Assembly (NCBI GenBank): GCA_002329575.1
Contig: DCTK01000079.1
Location: 16,332 to 23,703, forward strand
Source: Sutterella sp. UBA1442
GTDB lineage: Bacteria; Pseudomonadota; Gammaproteobacteria; Burkholderiales; Burkholderiaceae_F
Reading direction: 5' to 3'
DNA: 7,372 bases
The notes beneath the pieces were generated by a model. It worked only from the letters and a program-made list of their open reading frames with translations, searched no databases and was not told where the DNA came from. Of this stretch, positions 1 to 6,862 are shown piece after piece. Every line of letters begins with the position of its first letter. Position 1 is the stretch's first letter. A program made the translations under genes and the position numbers.

Positions 1-848
1 TTGATGCTGAGATCATCTCCATTGACTCGGCTCTTGTCTATCGAGGCATGGATATCGGTACAGCAAAACCCGACGCGATCGAGCAAGACGGTATCCCTCA
101 TCATTTAATCGATGTACGCGAGCCTTTTGAGAATTTCTCTGCGGCAGATTTCGTCAATGAGTGTGAACGGGCAATTGAAGAGATCACAGCCCGCGGTAAA
201 AAGGTGCTCATTGTCGGGGGGACGATGCTTTACGCGAAGGCCCTCAAAGAGGGCCTCAATGCCATGCCGTCAACCGACGCCAAAGTGCGCGAGATTATTG
301 AGACGAAGGCTGCAGAGATTGGTTGGCCAGCCATGCACGAGGAGCTTGCGAAAGTGGATCCTGTGACAGCCGCAAGATTAAATCCCAACGACAGTCAACG
401 CATCAGTCGTGCTCTGGAAGTGTTTTATCAAACAGGCGTGCCGATTTCTGTTTATCAGCAACAAAAAAAGGCACACACTTCTCATGAGTTTCTGACCTTA
501 GGGTTGATGCCCGCCGATCGAGCGATGTTACATGCACGCATTCGCGAGCGTTTTATCAAAATGATCGAAGCGGGCTTTTTAGATGAAGTTCGCACACTGA
601 TGGCAAGAGCCGATTTCTCTCGTACGGCTCCCTCGATGCGTGCTGTGGGATACCGTCAGGCAATCGATTATTTGACCGGTGATATCGACTACGACCGTTT
701 TGTAGAAGCCGGTGTTGCTGCAACGCGACAGCTTGCCAAGCGACAGATCACATGGATGCGGTCCATGCCCGAATTAATCGCCATGGATCCCTTCACTGAA
801 GATGTGTTTGCCAAGGCAAGCGACGCGATGAAGGTGTTTTACGGTTGA
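1..848 (+). CDS. miaA: tRNA dimethylallyltransferase MiaA, 5'-truncated by the window edge
   Basis: MiaA transfers a dimethylallyl group from DMAPP to N6 of A37 in tRNAs that read UNN codons, the first step of ms2i6A synthesis in the cytoplasm. The reading frame is open from base 3, so the first visible methionine (base 48) is internal. About 281 residues are visible, against roughly 310-320 for the family. The missing part includes the N-terminal P-loop. Visible family motifs are ISIDSALVYRGMDIGTAKP at the left edge (the DSA-VY segment carries the conserved catalytic Asp), PHHLIDV, the VGGTMLY loop, a DSQRISRALEV helix, MRAVGYRQ, and the C-terminal QLAKRQITWMR. The gene ends with TGA at 846-848, and its last 10 bases overlap the end of a convergent minus-strand gene. 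No terminator hairpin is visible after the stop. The identification is secure; only the start is unseen. Confidence 0.96.
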   Translation, partial: DAEIISIDSALVYRGMDIGTAKPDAIEQDGIPHHLIDVREPFENFSAADFVNECERAIEEITARGKKVLIVGGTMLYAKALKEGLNAMPSTDAKVREIIETKAAEIGWPAMHEELAKVDPVTAARLNPNDSQRISRALEVFYQTGVPISVYQQQKKAHTSHEFLTLGLMPADRAMLHARIRERFIKMIEAGFLDEVRTLMARADFSRTAPSMRAVGYRQAIDYLTGDIDYDRFVEAGVAATRQLAKRQITWMRSMPELIAMDPFTEDVFAKASDAMKVFYG

Positions 849-1237
849 TTGTTTTTGCAACCAGCGATGTAGTTGCGCCAGCCGCCGTAAGCAGTAATGT
901 CTTTTTCGCCTTCTACGACCCAAGGCTCACCCAAGACACCAAGTACTTCCGAACCGTCGTTTAGCTGCACTTTCCCGATGCAAAGTCCGGCAGGCTCCTT
1001 GGCTAAAATATCTGCCAACCCTTGAGCCGAGACGGCCCAAATTTCAACATCAATCTCGGCTGCCGGCTCTTTGGTACGAATCATTGCCGGGTGATCGTCC
1101 TTGATGCTCCAACAACGCTAGTATGCATCGGTTTTCGCTTCGCGCACGAAAGTGGCACCCGCTGCCAGCATATTGCCGTTAAGTTTTAAGCCTCGCATGA
1201 GGGTGCCGTTGACAGCGAGCAGAATTTTTTCAGACAT
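839..1237 (-). pseudogene. Allophanate-hydrolase C-terminal-domain (AH_C-like) protein, interrupted by an in-frame TAG
   Basis: From an ATG at 1237 the minus strand reads MSEKILLAVNGTLMRGLKLN and onward through GAGATFVREAKT-type sequence. An amber codon sits at codon 40 (1120-1118), and the same frame then continues to a TAA at 841-839. Ignoring the TAG gives a 132-residue protein. Its parts (AVNGTLMRG, GATFVREA, HPAMIR, VEIWAV, GLCIGKVQL, GSEVLGVLGEP, DITAYGGWRNYI) match the stand-alone 'allophanate hydrolase-related' family, related to the C-terminal domain of AtzF and of gamma-glutamylcyclotransferase-like fold. No urea carboxylase or amidase gene lies nearby, so the substrate is unknown. 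By my recollection of the family the TAG stands where a Tyr is usual, so one base change from TAC or TAT would explain it. An internal ATG at 1084 exists, but its nearest AAGGA lies 13 bases upstream, too far for a good SD. It is last in a minus-strand cluster, 32 bases after the membrane-protein gene. Confidence 0.8.
1118..1120 (-). other. In-frame amber codon inside the AH_C-like gene
   Basis: The plus strand reads cta here, which is TAG on the minus strand. It lies between codons encoding DAY and RCWSIKDD, both of which fit the protein family in one unbroken frame. The lesion is therefore a nonsense codon and not a frameshift. Confidence 0.85.
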
Positions 1238-1269
1238 GGTGGTGTTCTCGCTGATTGTGGAGTTTGAAG

Positions 1270-2043
1270 TTAGTTTTCAGCCGAGACGTCTCCGAAAATA
1301 TCCACCCACATCGGCAAAATAGTTCCGTATGCCCAAGCCGTTAAGAGAAATGCCACGGGAGTCATGACAAAGAGCATGTAATCACTGATGCCCAGGATTT
1401 GGCAGATAAGGGAGACTGTAATCGCGCAGCCGGTAATACTTGCTGTTAGTAAAACAAGCAGTACGACAATGGGCAACCAATTTTTTAGGCATCCGAAGAA
1501 AGAATAAAAAATAGCTTTGCCTGCCGGCATGTTTTTCCAGGCTACGAGTGCCGGTGCAAACCACGTGGCCATTTGGCCGATGACATAAACCAGGAGTGCA
1601 CAGCCAACAGCACCCCAGGGGAAATTAGGCCATACAGTTTCCCAGACGAGGCGATCATTCACAATTTCCCACTTGCTGATGGAGTCCGCGGCCATAACGG
1701 CATAAACGAAGTCTGCAGCAAGAATAAAGCCCGCATAGACTAACCCCACTCGAATGAGACGAGCTCGTACATCTGCGTTTTTAAAAAGGTTGCCAAGAAT
1801 AGCGTAGGAGGGCTGTTCTCCCAAAAAGACTTGCCGAGTACCGTTGATCACAAGCATCGTGCCAAAAGGCATGAAAAGTGAGGCAAGCACGAGTCCTATT
1901 ACGGGTAAGGTCCCTAGGGCTGTCATTGAGAAGACATAAAAGATGCTGATACTGACCATCCCGAAGGGTGATTTCTTTAAAGCGAGAGCAGCCCGGCGAA
2001 GCCAGGTCACCGGGCTGGAGAAGGTGGCGATATGAGCTTGCAT
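1270..2043 (-). CDS. BPSS1780-family multi-pass inner-membrane protein
   Basis: The 257-residue product is strongly hydrophobic, with about six likely membrane segments near residues 29-47, 48-67, 97-118, 143-165, 189-215 and 222-244. Family-like landmarks are the N-terminal WLRRAALALKKSP amphipathic stretch, the LPVIG..L..LF-PFGTMLV hairpin, and the WFAPALVAWKNMP segment (about 161-173) followed by KAIFYSFFGCLKNW. Together these match the betaproteobacterial BPSS1780 family, whose biochemical function is not established. It starts 10 bases after the stop of the upstream secreted-protein gene, so co-transcription is likely. No strong Shine-Dalgarno is visible before the ATG, which suggests translational coupling. 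It ends in TAA at 1272-1270. The family is recognised from memory of its motifs, so the label is likely but not certain. Confidence 0.75.
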   Translation of the reverse strand: MQAHIATFSSPVTWLRRAALALKKSPFGMVSISIFYVFSMTALGTLPVIGLVLASLFMPFGTMLVINGTRQVFLGEQPSYAILGNLFKNADVRARLIRVGLVYAGFILAADFVYAVMAADSISKWEIVNDRLVWETVWPNFPWGAVGCALLVYVIGQMATWFAPALVAWKNMPAGKAIFYSFFGCLKNWLPIVVLLVLLTASITGCAITVSLICQILGISDYMLFVMTPVAFLLTAWAYGTILPMWVDIFGDVSAEN

Positions 2044-2053
2044 ACGTCAGCGA

Positions 2054-2497
2054 TCAGAATCCGAAATTGATGAATTTGGGCGTTCCCAACGTGTCTTTAT
2101 CACCGGGGTCTGTCGGACGATCCGCGCGGTTTTCCACCGTATAGGGAATATGGGTGGAACCGGGCGTGACGATGTATTCAGTCACGCGGTTATCTTGGTC
2201 GCGTACGGTTTCAATTTCAGTGCCTTGAGCACGTTTTTTGGGTGCACGACCTTCAGCTCGATCCTTGCGGGCTTTGGCGTAGTCTGCTTCAGTAGGAGCC
2301 AAGTCCGGATTGACCTCATAAGCTTTGGCACGCTCGGTCAAACGATCATAATTCGATTGTTTAGCCGGTTGCACGGACTGACGGGCAGAGCGAGCATCCT
2401 GTTCACTGATTTGAGGGGGTGCTCCGACCGTTTGTGCCAAGGCCTGCGTGGCAATGAGCGCGCAGCCAAGAGTTAGGGCAATGAGAGTTTTACGCAT
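2054..2497 (-). CDS. Small secreted protein, DUF2782-like
   Basis: The 147-residue product begins with a clear Sec signal peptide: MRK, a hydrophobic core, then an A-L-A site predicting cleavage after residue 21. The mature protein would be periplasmic. The middle (about residues 28-95) is polar and rich in Ala, Lys, Arg, Glu and Gln, and is probably disordered or helical. The C-terminal part (about 92-147) has the conserved-looking elements VTEYIVTPG, IPYTV, DPGDKDTLG and the ending TPKFINFGF. This resembles the DUF2782 domain of beta- and gammaproteobacterial proteins often encoded beside polA, although the usual Gly-Asp-Gly core is not obvious. It is the first gene of the minus-strand cluster, about 32 bases downstream of a predicted start site from the TATAAT at 2536-2541. 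A GCGAGAAAG stretch just before the ATG is a weak ribosome-binding site. Function unknown. Confidence 0.7.
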   Translation of the reverse strand: MRKTLIALTLGCALIATQALAQTVGAPPQISEQDARSARQSVQPAKQSNYDRLTERAKAYEVNPDLAPTEADYAKARKDRAEGRAPKKRAQGTEIETVRDQDNRVTEYIVTPGSTHIPYTVENRADRPTDPGDKDTLGTPKFINFGF

Positions 2498-2535
2498 AGC
2501 TTTCTCGCTTTGTGTTGTAGTTGGTTTCTAATTCC

Positions 2536-2541
2536 ATTATA
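2536..2541 (-). promoter_or_regulatory. Predicted -10 box for the minus-strand cluster
   Basis: The minus strand reads a perfect TATAAT. Transcription would start near 2529 and give a leader of about 32 bases before the ATG at 2497. No good -35 hexamer sits 16-18 bases upstream. A TTGACT lies 29 bases upstream (2571-2576), too far for a standard sigma-70 promoter. The expected -35 zone is instead occupied by the dyad at 2546-2561. Confidence 0.5.
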
Positions 2542-2545
2542 GGGC

Positions 2546-2561
2546 TTGCCGATCTCGGCAA
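2546..2561. promoter_or_regulatory. 16-bp inverted repeat, candidate operator
   Basis: The sequence ttgccga-tc-tcggcaa has perfect 7-bp arms separated by 2 bases. The spacer is too short for a stable RNA hairpin loop and no T-run follows, so a protein-binding dyad is more likely than a terminator. It starts 4 bp upstream of the minus-strand TATAAT and covers the -35 zone. It is about 48 bp from the polA -10 box. Confidence 0.4.
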
Positions 2562-2608
2562 TGTTGATTTAGTCAAAGAAAATTGCAAAAGTTTGCAGGC
2601 AAAACCGC

Positions 2609-2614
2609 TATAGT
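2609..2614 (+). promoter_or_regulatory. Candidate -10 box for polA
   Basis: TATAGT (5 of 6 to consensus) lies 18 bases before the ATG at 2633, so the leader would be very short (about 12 bases to 2633, about 24 to 2645). The only -35-like hexamer, TTGCAA at 2583-2588, is 20 bases away, longer than optimal. This is a weak to moderate prediction. Confidence 0.35.
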
Positions 2615-2632
2615 AACGAAATAGTTTTTCTG

Positions 2633-5395
2633 ATGGACAAAAATATGAAAACAGTTTTATTGGTTGACGGCTCTAACTATCTTTATCGCGCTTTCCACGG
2701 GTTGCCGGACTTGCGCACGGGAGCCGGTGAACCGACAGGGGCCATCAAGGGTTTTGCCAACATGCTCAGAATGATCAAGTCGATGACAAAACCCGACTTT
2801 GCCGCCTGTGTTTTTGATGCAAAGGGCGATACGTTCAGAAATGAGATTTACGCCGAGTACAAAGCCAATCGACCGCCGATGCCCGATGATCTTCGATCAC
2901 AAGTGGGACCAATCCTGGAAATGATTGACGCGCAAGGCTGGCCGTTGTTACAAGTGCCCGGCATTGAAGCCGATGACGTGATCGGGACTTTGGCTCGCCA
3001 AGCTCAGCAAAAGGGTTACCGCGTCTTTATTGCGACAGGTGATAAAGACATGAATCAATTGGTCGATGACACGGTTTCTGTTATCAACACCATGACGCGT
3101 CAGATTTTGACTCCCGAGGCTGTGAAAGAAAAATTCGGCGTAGCCCCTTCCCAGATTGTGGACTATCTTTCCTTGATGGGAGACGCCGTTGACAATGTGC
3201 CGGGTATTCAAAAATGTGGTCCTAAAACCGCGGCTAAATGGATTAACGAGTTCGGGTCTTTGGATGAATTGGTTGCTCGTGCCTCAGAAGTCAAGGGTAA
3301 GGCAGGCGAATACCTGCGCGATGGTTTGGCATTTTTGCCTACAGCCAAAGCGCTTGTCACCATTAAGTGCGACGCAGATTTAACACAGTATGTGCCGCAG
3401 GGTGATGTCGATAACTTGGTGTTTAAGAACGAAAATACGGACTTTTTAACCCAGTTTTATGCTCGCTGGGAGATGCAGCAAAGTAAAAAGGCCGTTGCGC
3501 GTCAATCCAAGGTAGAGCCCAAAAAAGAACAAACGAGTACGAGTTTGGATTTGTTTGCTTCAATTCCTACTGAAGACTCAACGGTAACTTCCACAGCGAC
3601 AGCCGATGCAGTGCTTGAAGTTGTTGTTGATGAAAAAGCGCTTTGTGCGTTAAAAGAACGCCTCTTTGGCATAACTGACACGGTGGCTTTTTATATTGTC
3701 AACGATCCTGTTGACGGTATGCATGCCGAGCCTGCCGGTATCGCATTTGCCAGTGCCGGATTAAATGCCTATGTGCCGATTGTTGATAAAGCACAAAAAG
3801 ACGCCTTTGCACGAGAGCTCGGTGACTGGTTTGCCTCGAAGGCTCCTAAGGTCAGTGCTGAAGTGAAGTTTGCCCGTCATGCCTTAGCGAATATCGGCAT
3901 TGATCTGGCTACCCACACGGATGACGTGACGTTATTGAGCTACGTCTATGAAGCGCACATGAAGCATACGGTTTCTAATTTGGCGCTTCGTTGGTTAAAG
4001 CGCGACGTTCCCGTTTTGGAAGATGTCGCAGGTAAAGGTGTCAAGGCCATGCCTGCCAAGCTGATTGCTATTGAAGCGGCTTCTCAGTTTGCCGCTAAAA
4101 ACGCCTCAGCGGTAGCAGACCTTTACGTCGCGCTTCGCGATAAAGTTAATGCTGATGCGGGCCTTAAAGCGATCTATGAAACAGTGGAGTTGCCAACACA
4201 AAACGTGCTCTTTGTCATGGAGCGCAATGGCGTATTGATCGACAGCATGCGCTTAGGAGCTCAAAGTGATGCTTTGGGTGACAAAATTGTGCATTTGCAA
4301 CAATACTGCCAAGAGTTAGCCGGGACTCCTTTTAATGTCGCCAGTCCCAAGCAACTCTCCCACGTTTTGTTTGAAGTGTTGGAGCTACCCGTGCCGCCTA
4401 AGACCAAGAAAACGGCCGCGGGTGGTTACAGCACTAATGAAGATGTGCTTCAGCAACTGGCGTTGGATTACCCCTTACCCAAAGCTATTTTGGAATATCG
4501 CCGTTTAAGTAAGCTAAAGAGCACCTACACCGATAAGTTACCTTTGATGGTGTTCCCGAAAACGGGACGCGTACACACCACTTTCGGTCAAACAACGGCA
4601 GTGACCGGTCGCTTGGCTTCGAGCGATCCCAATTTGCAGAATATTCCCGTGAGAACCGAGGACGGGCGCCGAGTGCGCGAGGCTTTTGTCGCTGAGAACG
4701 GCAAAGTGATCGTCTCTGCGGACTACTCTCAAATTGAGCTTCGCATCATGGCGCACTTGTCCGGCGATAAGGGACTGTTGGATGCCTTCCACAAGGGATT
4801 GGACATTCACCGAGCAACGGCTGCCGAAGTGTTCGGAGTTTCGCTTGATGCTGTAACGCCAGACCAACGTCGCACCGCCAAGGTCATTAACTTCGGTCTT
4901 ATTTATGGAATGAGCGCCTTCGGTCTTGCTCAAAATTTAGGAATTGAGCCCGCAGCGGCCAGAAACTATATTGAGCGCTATTTCACACGCTACCCGGGTG
5001 TTAAAAACTACATGGAGAGCACGCGAGAATTGGCGCATGCACAAGGATTCGTTCAAACGGCATTTGGCCGCCGGTTGTGGTTACCGGATATTGCGAGCTC
5101 TAAAGCGCCGGTTCGTGCCGCAGCTGAGCGCGCAGCCATTAATGCACCAATGCAAGGCACAGCAGCGGATTTAATTAAAAAAGCCATGATTGCTGTCAAT
5201 GACTGGATTGAACGTGAGCATCTGAAATCGTTGTTAGTGCTACAAGTGCACGATGAATTGGTGCTTGAAGTGCCGCTTCAAGAGCTTGAGCTTGTCAAAA
5301 CGACTCTGCCTACTTTGATGCAGTCGGTAGCTAACTTGGCTGTTCCCTTGTTAGCTGAAGTGGGTGTCGGGGAAAGCTGGGAGGCTGCGCATTAA
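2633..5395 (+). CDS. polA: DNA polymerase I with degenerate 3'-5' exonuclease domain
   Basis: Pol I removes RNA primers and fills gaps in replication and repair. The 920-residue product is normal in length. The 5'-nuclease domain (about 1-290) keeps its acidic residues in VDGSN (D12), FDAKGD (D62, D66), EADDVIG (E112-D115), TGDKD (D137, D139) and GDAVDNVPGI (D184, D187). The polymerase domain (about 515-920) keeps TGRLASSDPNLQNIP, motif A ADYSQIELR (D697), O-helix RRTAKVINFGLIYG (R746, K750, F754, Y758) and motif C QVHDE (D874). The intervening domain (about 325-510) aligns with the proofreading exonuclease, but the residues matching E. coli D355, E357, D424, Y497 and D501 are Y354, V356, A414, F486 and N490. 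It should therefore lack proofreading. The ATG at 2645 (MKTVLLVDGSN) fits the family N-terminus and has a partial GGA before it. The ATG at 2633 has no Shine-Dalgarno, so the true start may be 2645. Confidence 0.97.
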   Translation: MDKNMKTVLLVDGSNYLYRAFHGLPDLRTGAGEPTGAIKGFANMLRMIKSMTKPDFAACVFDAKGDTFRNEIYAEYKANRPPMPDDLRSQVGPILEMIDAQGWPLLQVPGIEADDVIGTLARQAQQKGYRVFIATGDKDMNQLVDDTVSVINTMTRQILTPEAVKEKFGVAPSQIVDYLSLMGDAVDNVPGIQKCGPKTAAKWINEFGSLDELVARASEVKGKAGEYLRDGLAFLPTAKALVTIKCDADLTQYVPQGDVDNLVFKNENTDFLTQFYARWEMQQSKKAVARQSKVEPKKEQTSTSLDLFASIPTEDSTVTSTATADAVLEVVVDEKALCALKERLFGITDTVAFYIVNDPVDGMHAEPAGIAFASAGLNAYVPIVDKAQKDAFARELGDWFASKAPKVSAEVKFARHALANIGIDLATHTDDVTLLSYVYEAHMKHTVSNLALRWLKRDVPVLEDVAGKGVKAMPAKLIAIEAASQFAAKNASAVADLYVALRDKVNADAGLKAIYETVELPTQNVLFVMERNGVLIDSMRLGAQSDALGDKIVHLQQYCQELAGTPFNVASPKQLSHVLFEVLELPVPPKTKKTAAGGYSTNEDVLQQLALDYPLPKAILEYRRLSKLKSTYTDKLPLMVFPKTGRVHTTFGQTTAVTGRLASSDPNLQNIPVRTEDGRRVREAFVAENGKVIVSADYSQIELRIMAHLSGDKGLLDAFHKGLDIHRATAAEVFGVSLDAVTPDQRRTAKVINFGLIYGMSAFGLAQNLGIEPAAARNYIERYFTRYPGVKNYMESTRELAHAQGFVQTAFGRRLWLPDIASSKAPVRAAAERAAINAPMQGTAADLIKKAMIAVNDWIEREHLKSLLVLQVHDELVLEVPLQELELVKTTLPTLMQSVANLAVPLLAEVGVGESWEAAH

Positions 5396-5475
5396 TAAGA
5401 AAAGCCTTCAGCAGAGTGAGAAATATATGTTCATCACGTAATTCGGTAATTTTTGTGTAATTTAGAACAAAATAC

Positions 5476-5495
5476 TGCTTTTTACGTGAAAAGCA
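5476..5495. promoter_or_regulatory. Inverted repeat in the leader of the ATPase gene
   Basis: TGCTTTT and AAAAGCA form perfect 7-bp arms around a 6-base spacer (tacgtg), ending 8 bases before the GGAGG ribosome-binding site. As RNA it could form an A/U-rich hairpin next to the ribosome-binding site; as DNA it could be an operator. It is not followed by a T-run on the plus strand, so it is not a convincing polA terminator. Confidence 0.35.
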
Positions 5496-5503
5496 TCCTG
5501 GTT

Positions 5504-5508
5504 GGAGG
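5504..5508 (+). promoter_or_regulatory. Ribosome-binding site deciding the ATPase start
   Basis: A consensus GGAGG lies 5 bases before the ATG at 5514. It overlaps an in-frame TTG at 5502-5504 and so excludes that codon as the start. It fixes the N-terminus as MIVDFVIKNYRSF, which is typical for this ATPase family. Confidence 0.85.
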
Positions 5509-5945
5509 CTGAGATGATAGTCGATTTTGTCATTAAGAATTATCGTTCGTTTAAAAACGAACAAGTGCTGAGCTCTTATGTTGGGAAAGTTTCTAGTCCC
5601 AATGCTCATGTTTTGAAGGAACATCCAGAATACCTCAGTTTTTTACCGAATGAATCAGTAACTTCACTCGGGCTTTTACGCACCATTGCCATTTACGGAG
5701 CCAACGCAGCTGGAAAATCCAACACTATATCGGCAATGGTGGCATTAGGCCAGCTATTGCGTACCTCAAAGTCCTTGGAAGAGGGGGAGTCGATTGCGCA
5801 GTATGATCCGTATTTACTAGATAACGCCTCTAAAAAAACTCCAACACAATTTGAGGTCGAATTTTTCTGCAATGTAAAACTGGATCACTTGCCTCAAAAA
5901 ACAGTAAATCCGGTGAGATTCTTGTATCGGATTGAATTTAATAGC

Positions 5946-5953
5946 AAAAAAAA
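5946..5953 (+). repeat. A8 homopolymer at the ATPase frame change
   Basis: Eight consecutive As follow agc, and the protein-family signal moves from frame 0 to frame +1 exactly here. Seven As would give S-K-K-I-L-S-E-S in one frame. The shift needed is +1 (or -2), so a classical -1 ribosomal slippery heptamer would not restore it. Loss of one A, or gain of two, in the DNA or in the transcript would. Confidence 0.85.
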
Positions 5954-6850
5954 TTCTGTCCGAGTCACTGAGTTTCTTCTCTGGCAATAATCGGGCAATT
6001 TTGCTGTTTGATCGAACTGAGGAAGATACTTGGGAAACTATTCGTTTTTCCAATTATTACAAAGGCGGGCAACGAAAAATTCCGTTTTTCCCCAACCAGA
6101 GTTATTTATCCAAGGCAGGGTCGACTGCTGCGGCACCAAATTTTATTCGAGAGGTGTACAGGTATCTGACTCGACAAATTATTTGTATTACAGGTTCTTC
6201 TTTATGGGGAGAGCGCCGATTATCAGAAGACCAAAAAGAGCAACTAGAAACGGTAGGAGAGTTGCTACACCTGATTGATACAGGTGTTGAAACTGTTAGT
6301 GTAACTTCAATTCGTCCTTCTGTTTTAGAGAAATACAAACAGGCGATTCCCACGGAAGTATTTATTAATCAGCTAACTCAACGGCTGTATTTCAACCATT
6401 TGGCCAGTGATGGTAGCGTTGTCAAAATGGATCCTAAACACGTCTCCGAAGGAACGCTACGCTTTTTTAACTTTACTTTTTATTTACTGGAAGTTCTCAA
6501 ACGTGGGTTAGTCGTGTTTTTCGATGAGCTTGAAAGCCAGTTTCATCCTGAAATTGTTCGATTGATTGTTAGGTTATTCAATGATCCGAGAGTCAATACT
6601 AATCACGCACAATTGTTCTTCACGACTCACAGTGTTGATTTGATGAAACCTGAAATTTTCAGACGGGATCAAGTGTGGTTTGCAGAAAAACAAGATGGAG
6701 CGACTAAGTTGTACAGCATCAGTGACTTTGAAGGGGCTAAAGTTCGATCGAACAGTCCCTATGCGGAATGGTATTTGGAAGGACGATTTGGAGCTCTCCC
6801 ACAAGTCAATTATTTAACAATCGCAGATTTTTTGGTTGATCAATTGTCTC

Positions 6851-6855
6851 AAGGA
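6851..6855 (+). promoter_or_regulatory. Ribosome-binding site of the rloB-like gene, inside the ATPase 3' end
   Basis: AAGGA lies 7 bases before the ATG at 6863 and supports that codon over the in-frame TTG at 6836. Its position inside the ATPase coding sequence, together with the 11-base gene overlap, indicates translational coupling of the two genes. Confidence 0.7.
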
Positions 6856-6862
6856 AGTAACA

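Noticed and set aside
2150..2476. Plus-strand open frame of 108 codons opposite the secreted protein
   Set aside because: It has no family resemblance or ribosome-binding site and lies antisense to a gene with a clear signal peptide and promoter. Treated as a shadow.
2462..2497. Lipoprotein signal in the secreted DUF2782-like protein (Cys at residue 12)
   Set aside because: The residues before Cys do not form a proper lipobox and the Cys is too early. The A-L-A signal peptidase I site at 19-21 is a better fit.
4538..4933. Minus-strand open frame of 131 codons inside polA
   Set aside because: It runs antisense to the most conserved polymerase motifs and shows no protein-family features.
5396..5513. 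Rho-independent terminator after polA
   Set aside because: The only clear dyad (5476-5495) has an A/T-rich stem and no following T-run on the plus strand.
5944..5953. Programmed -1 ribosomal frameshift at A-AAA-AAA
   Set aside because: A -1 shift leads to the third frame. The conserved downstream sequence is in the +1 (or -2) frame.
5932..5960. TTG at 5932 as an independent start for a second ATPase subunit (313 aa)
   Set aside because: No ribosome-binding site precedes it, and its first codons overlap the upstream frame. The two halves join seamlessly at the A8 tract as one family-length protein, so a frame change fits better than two genes.
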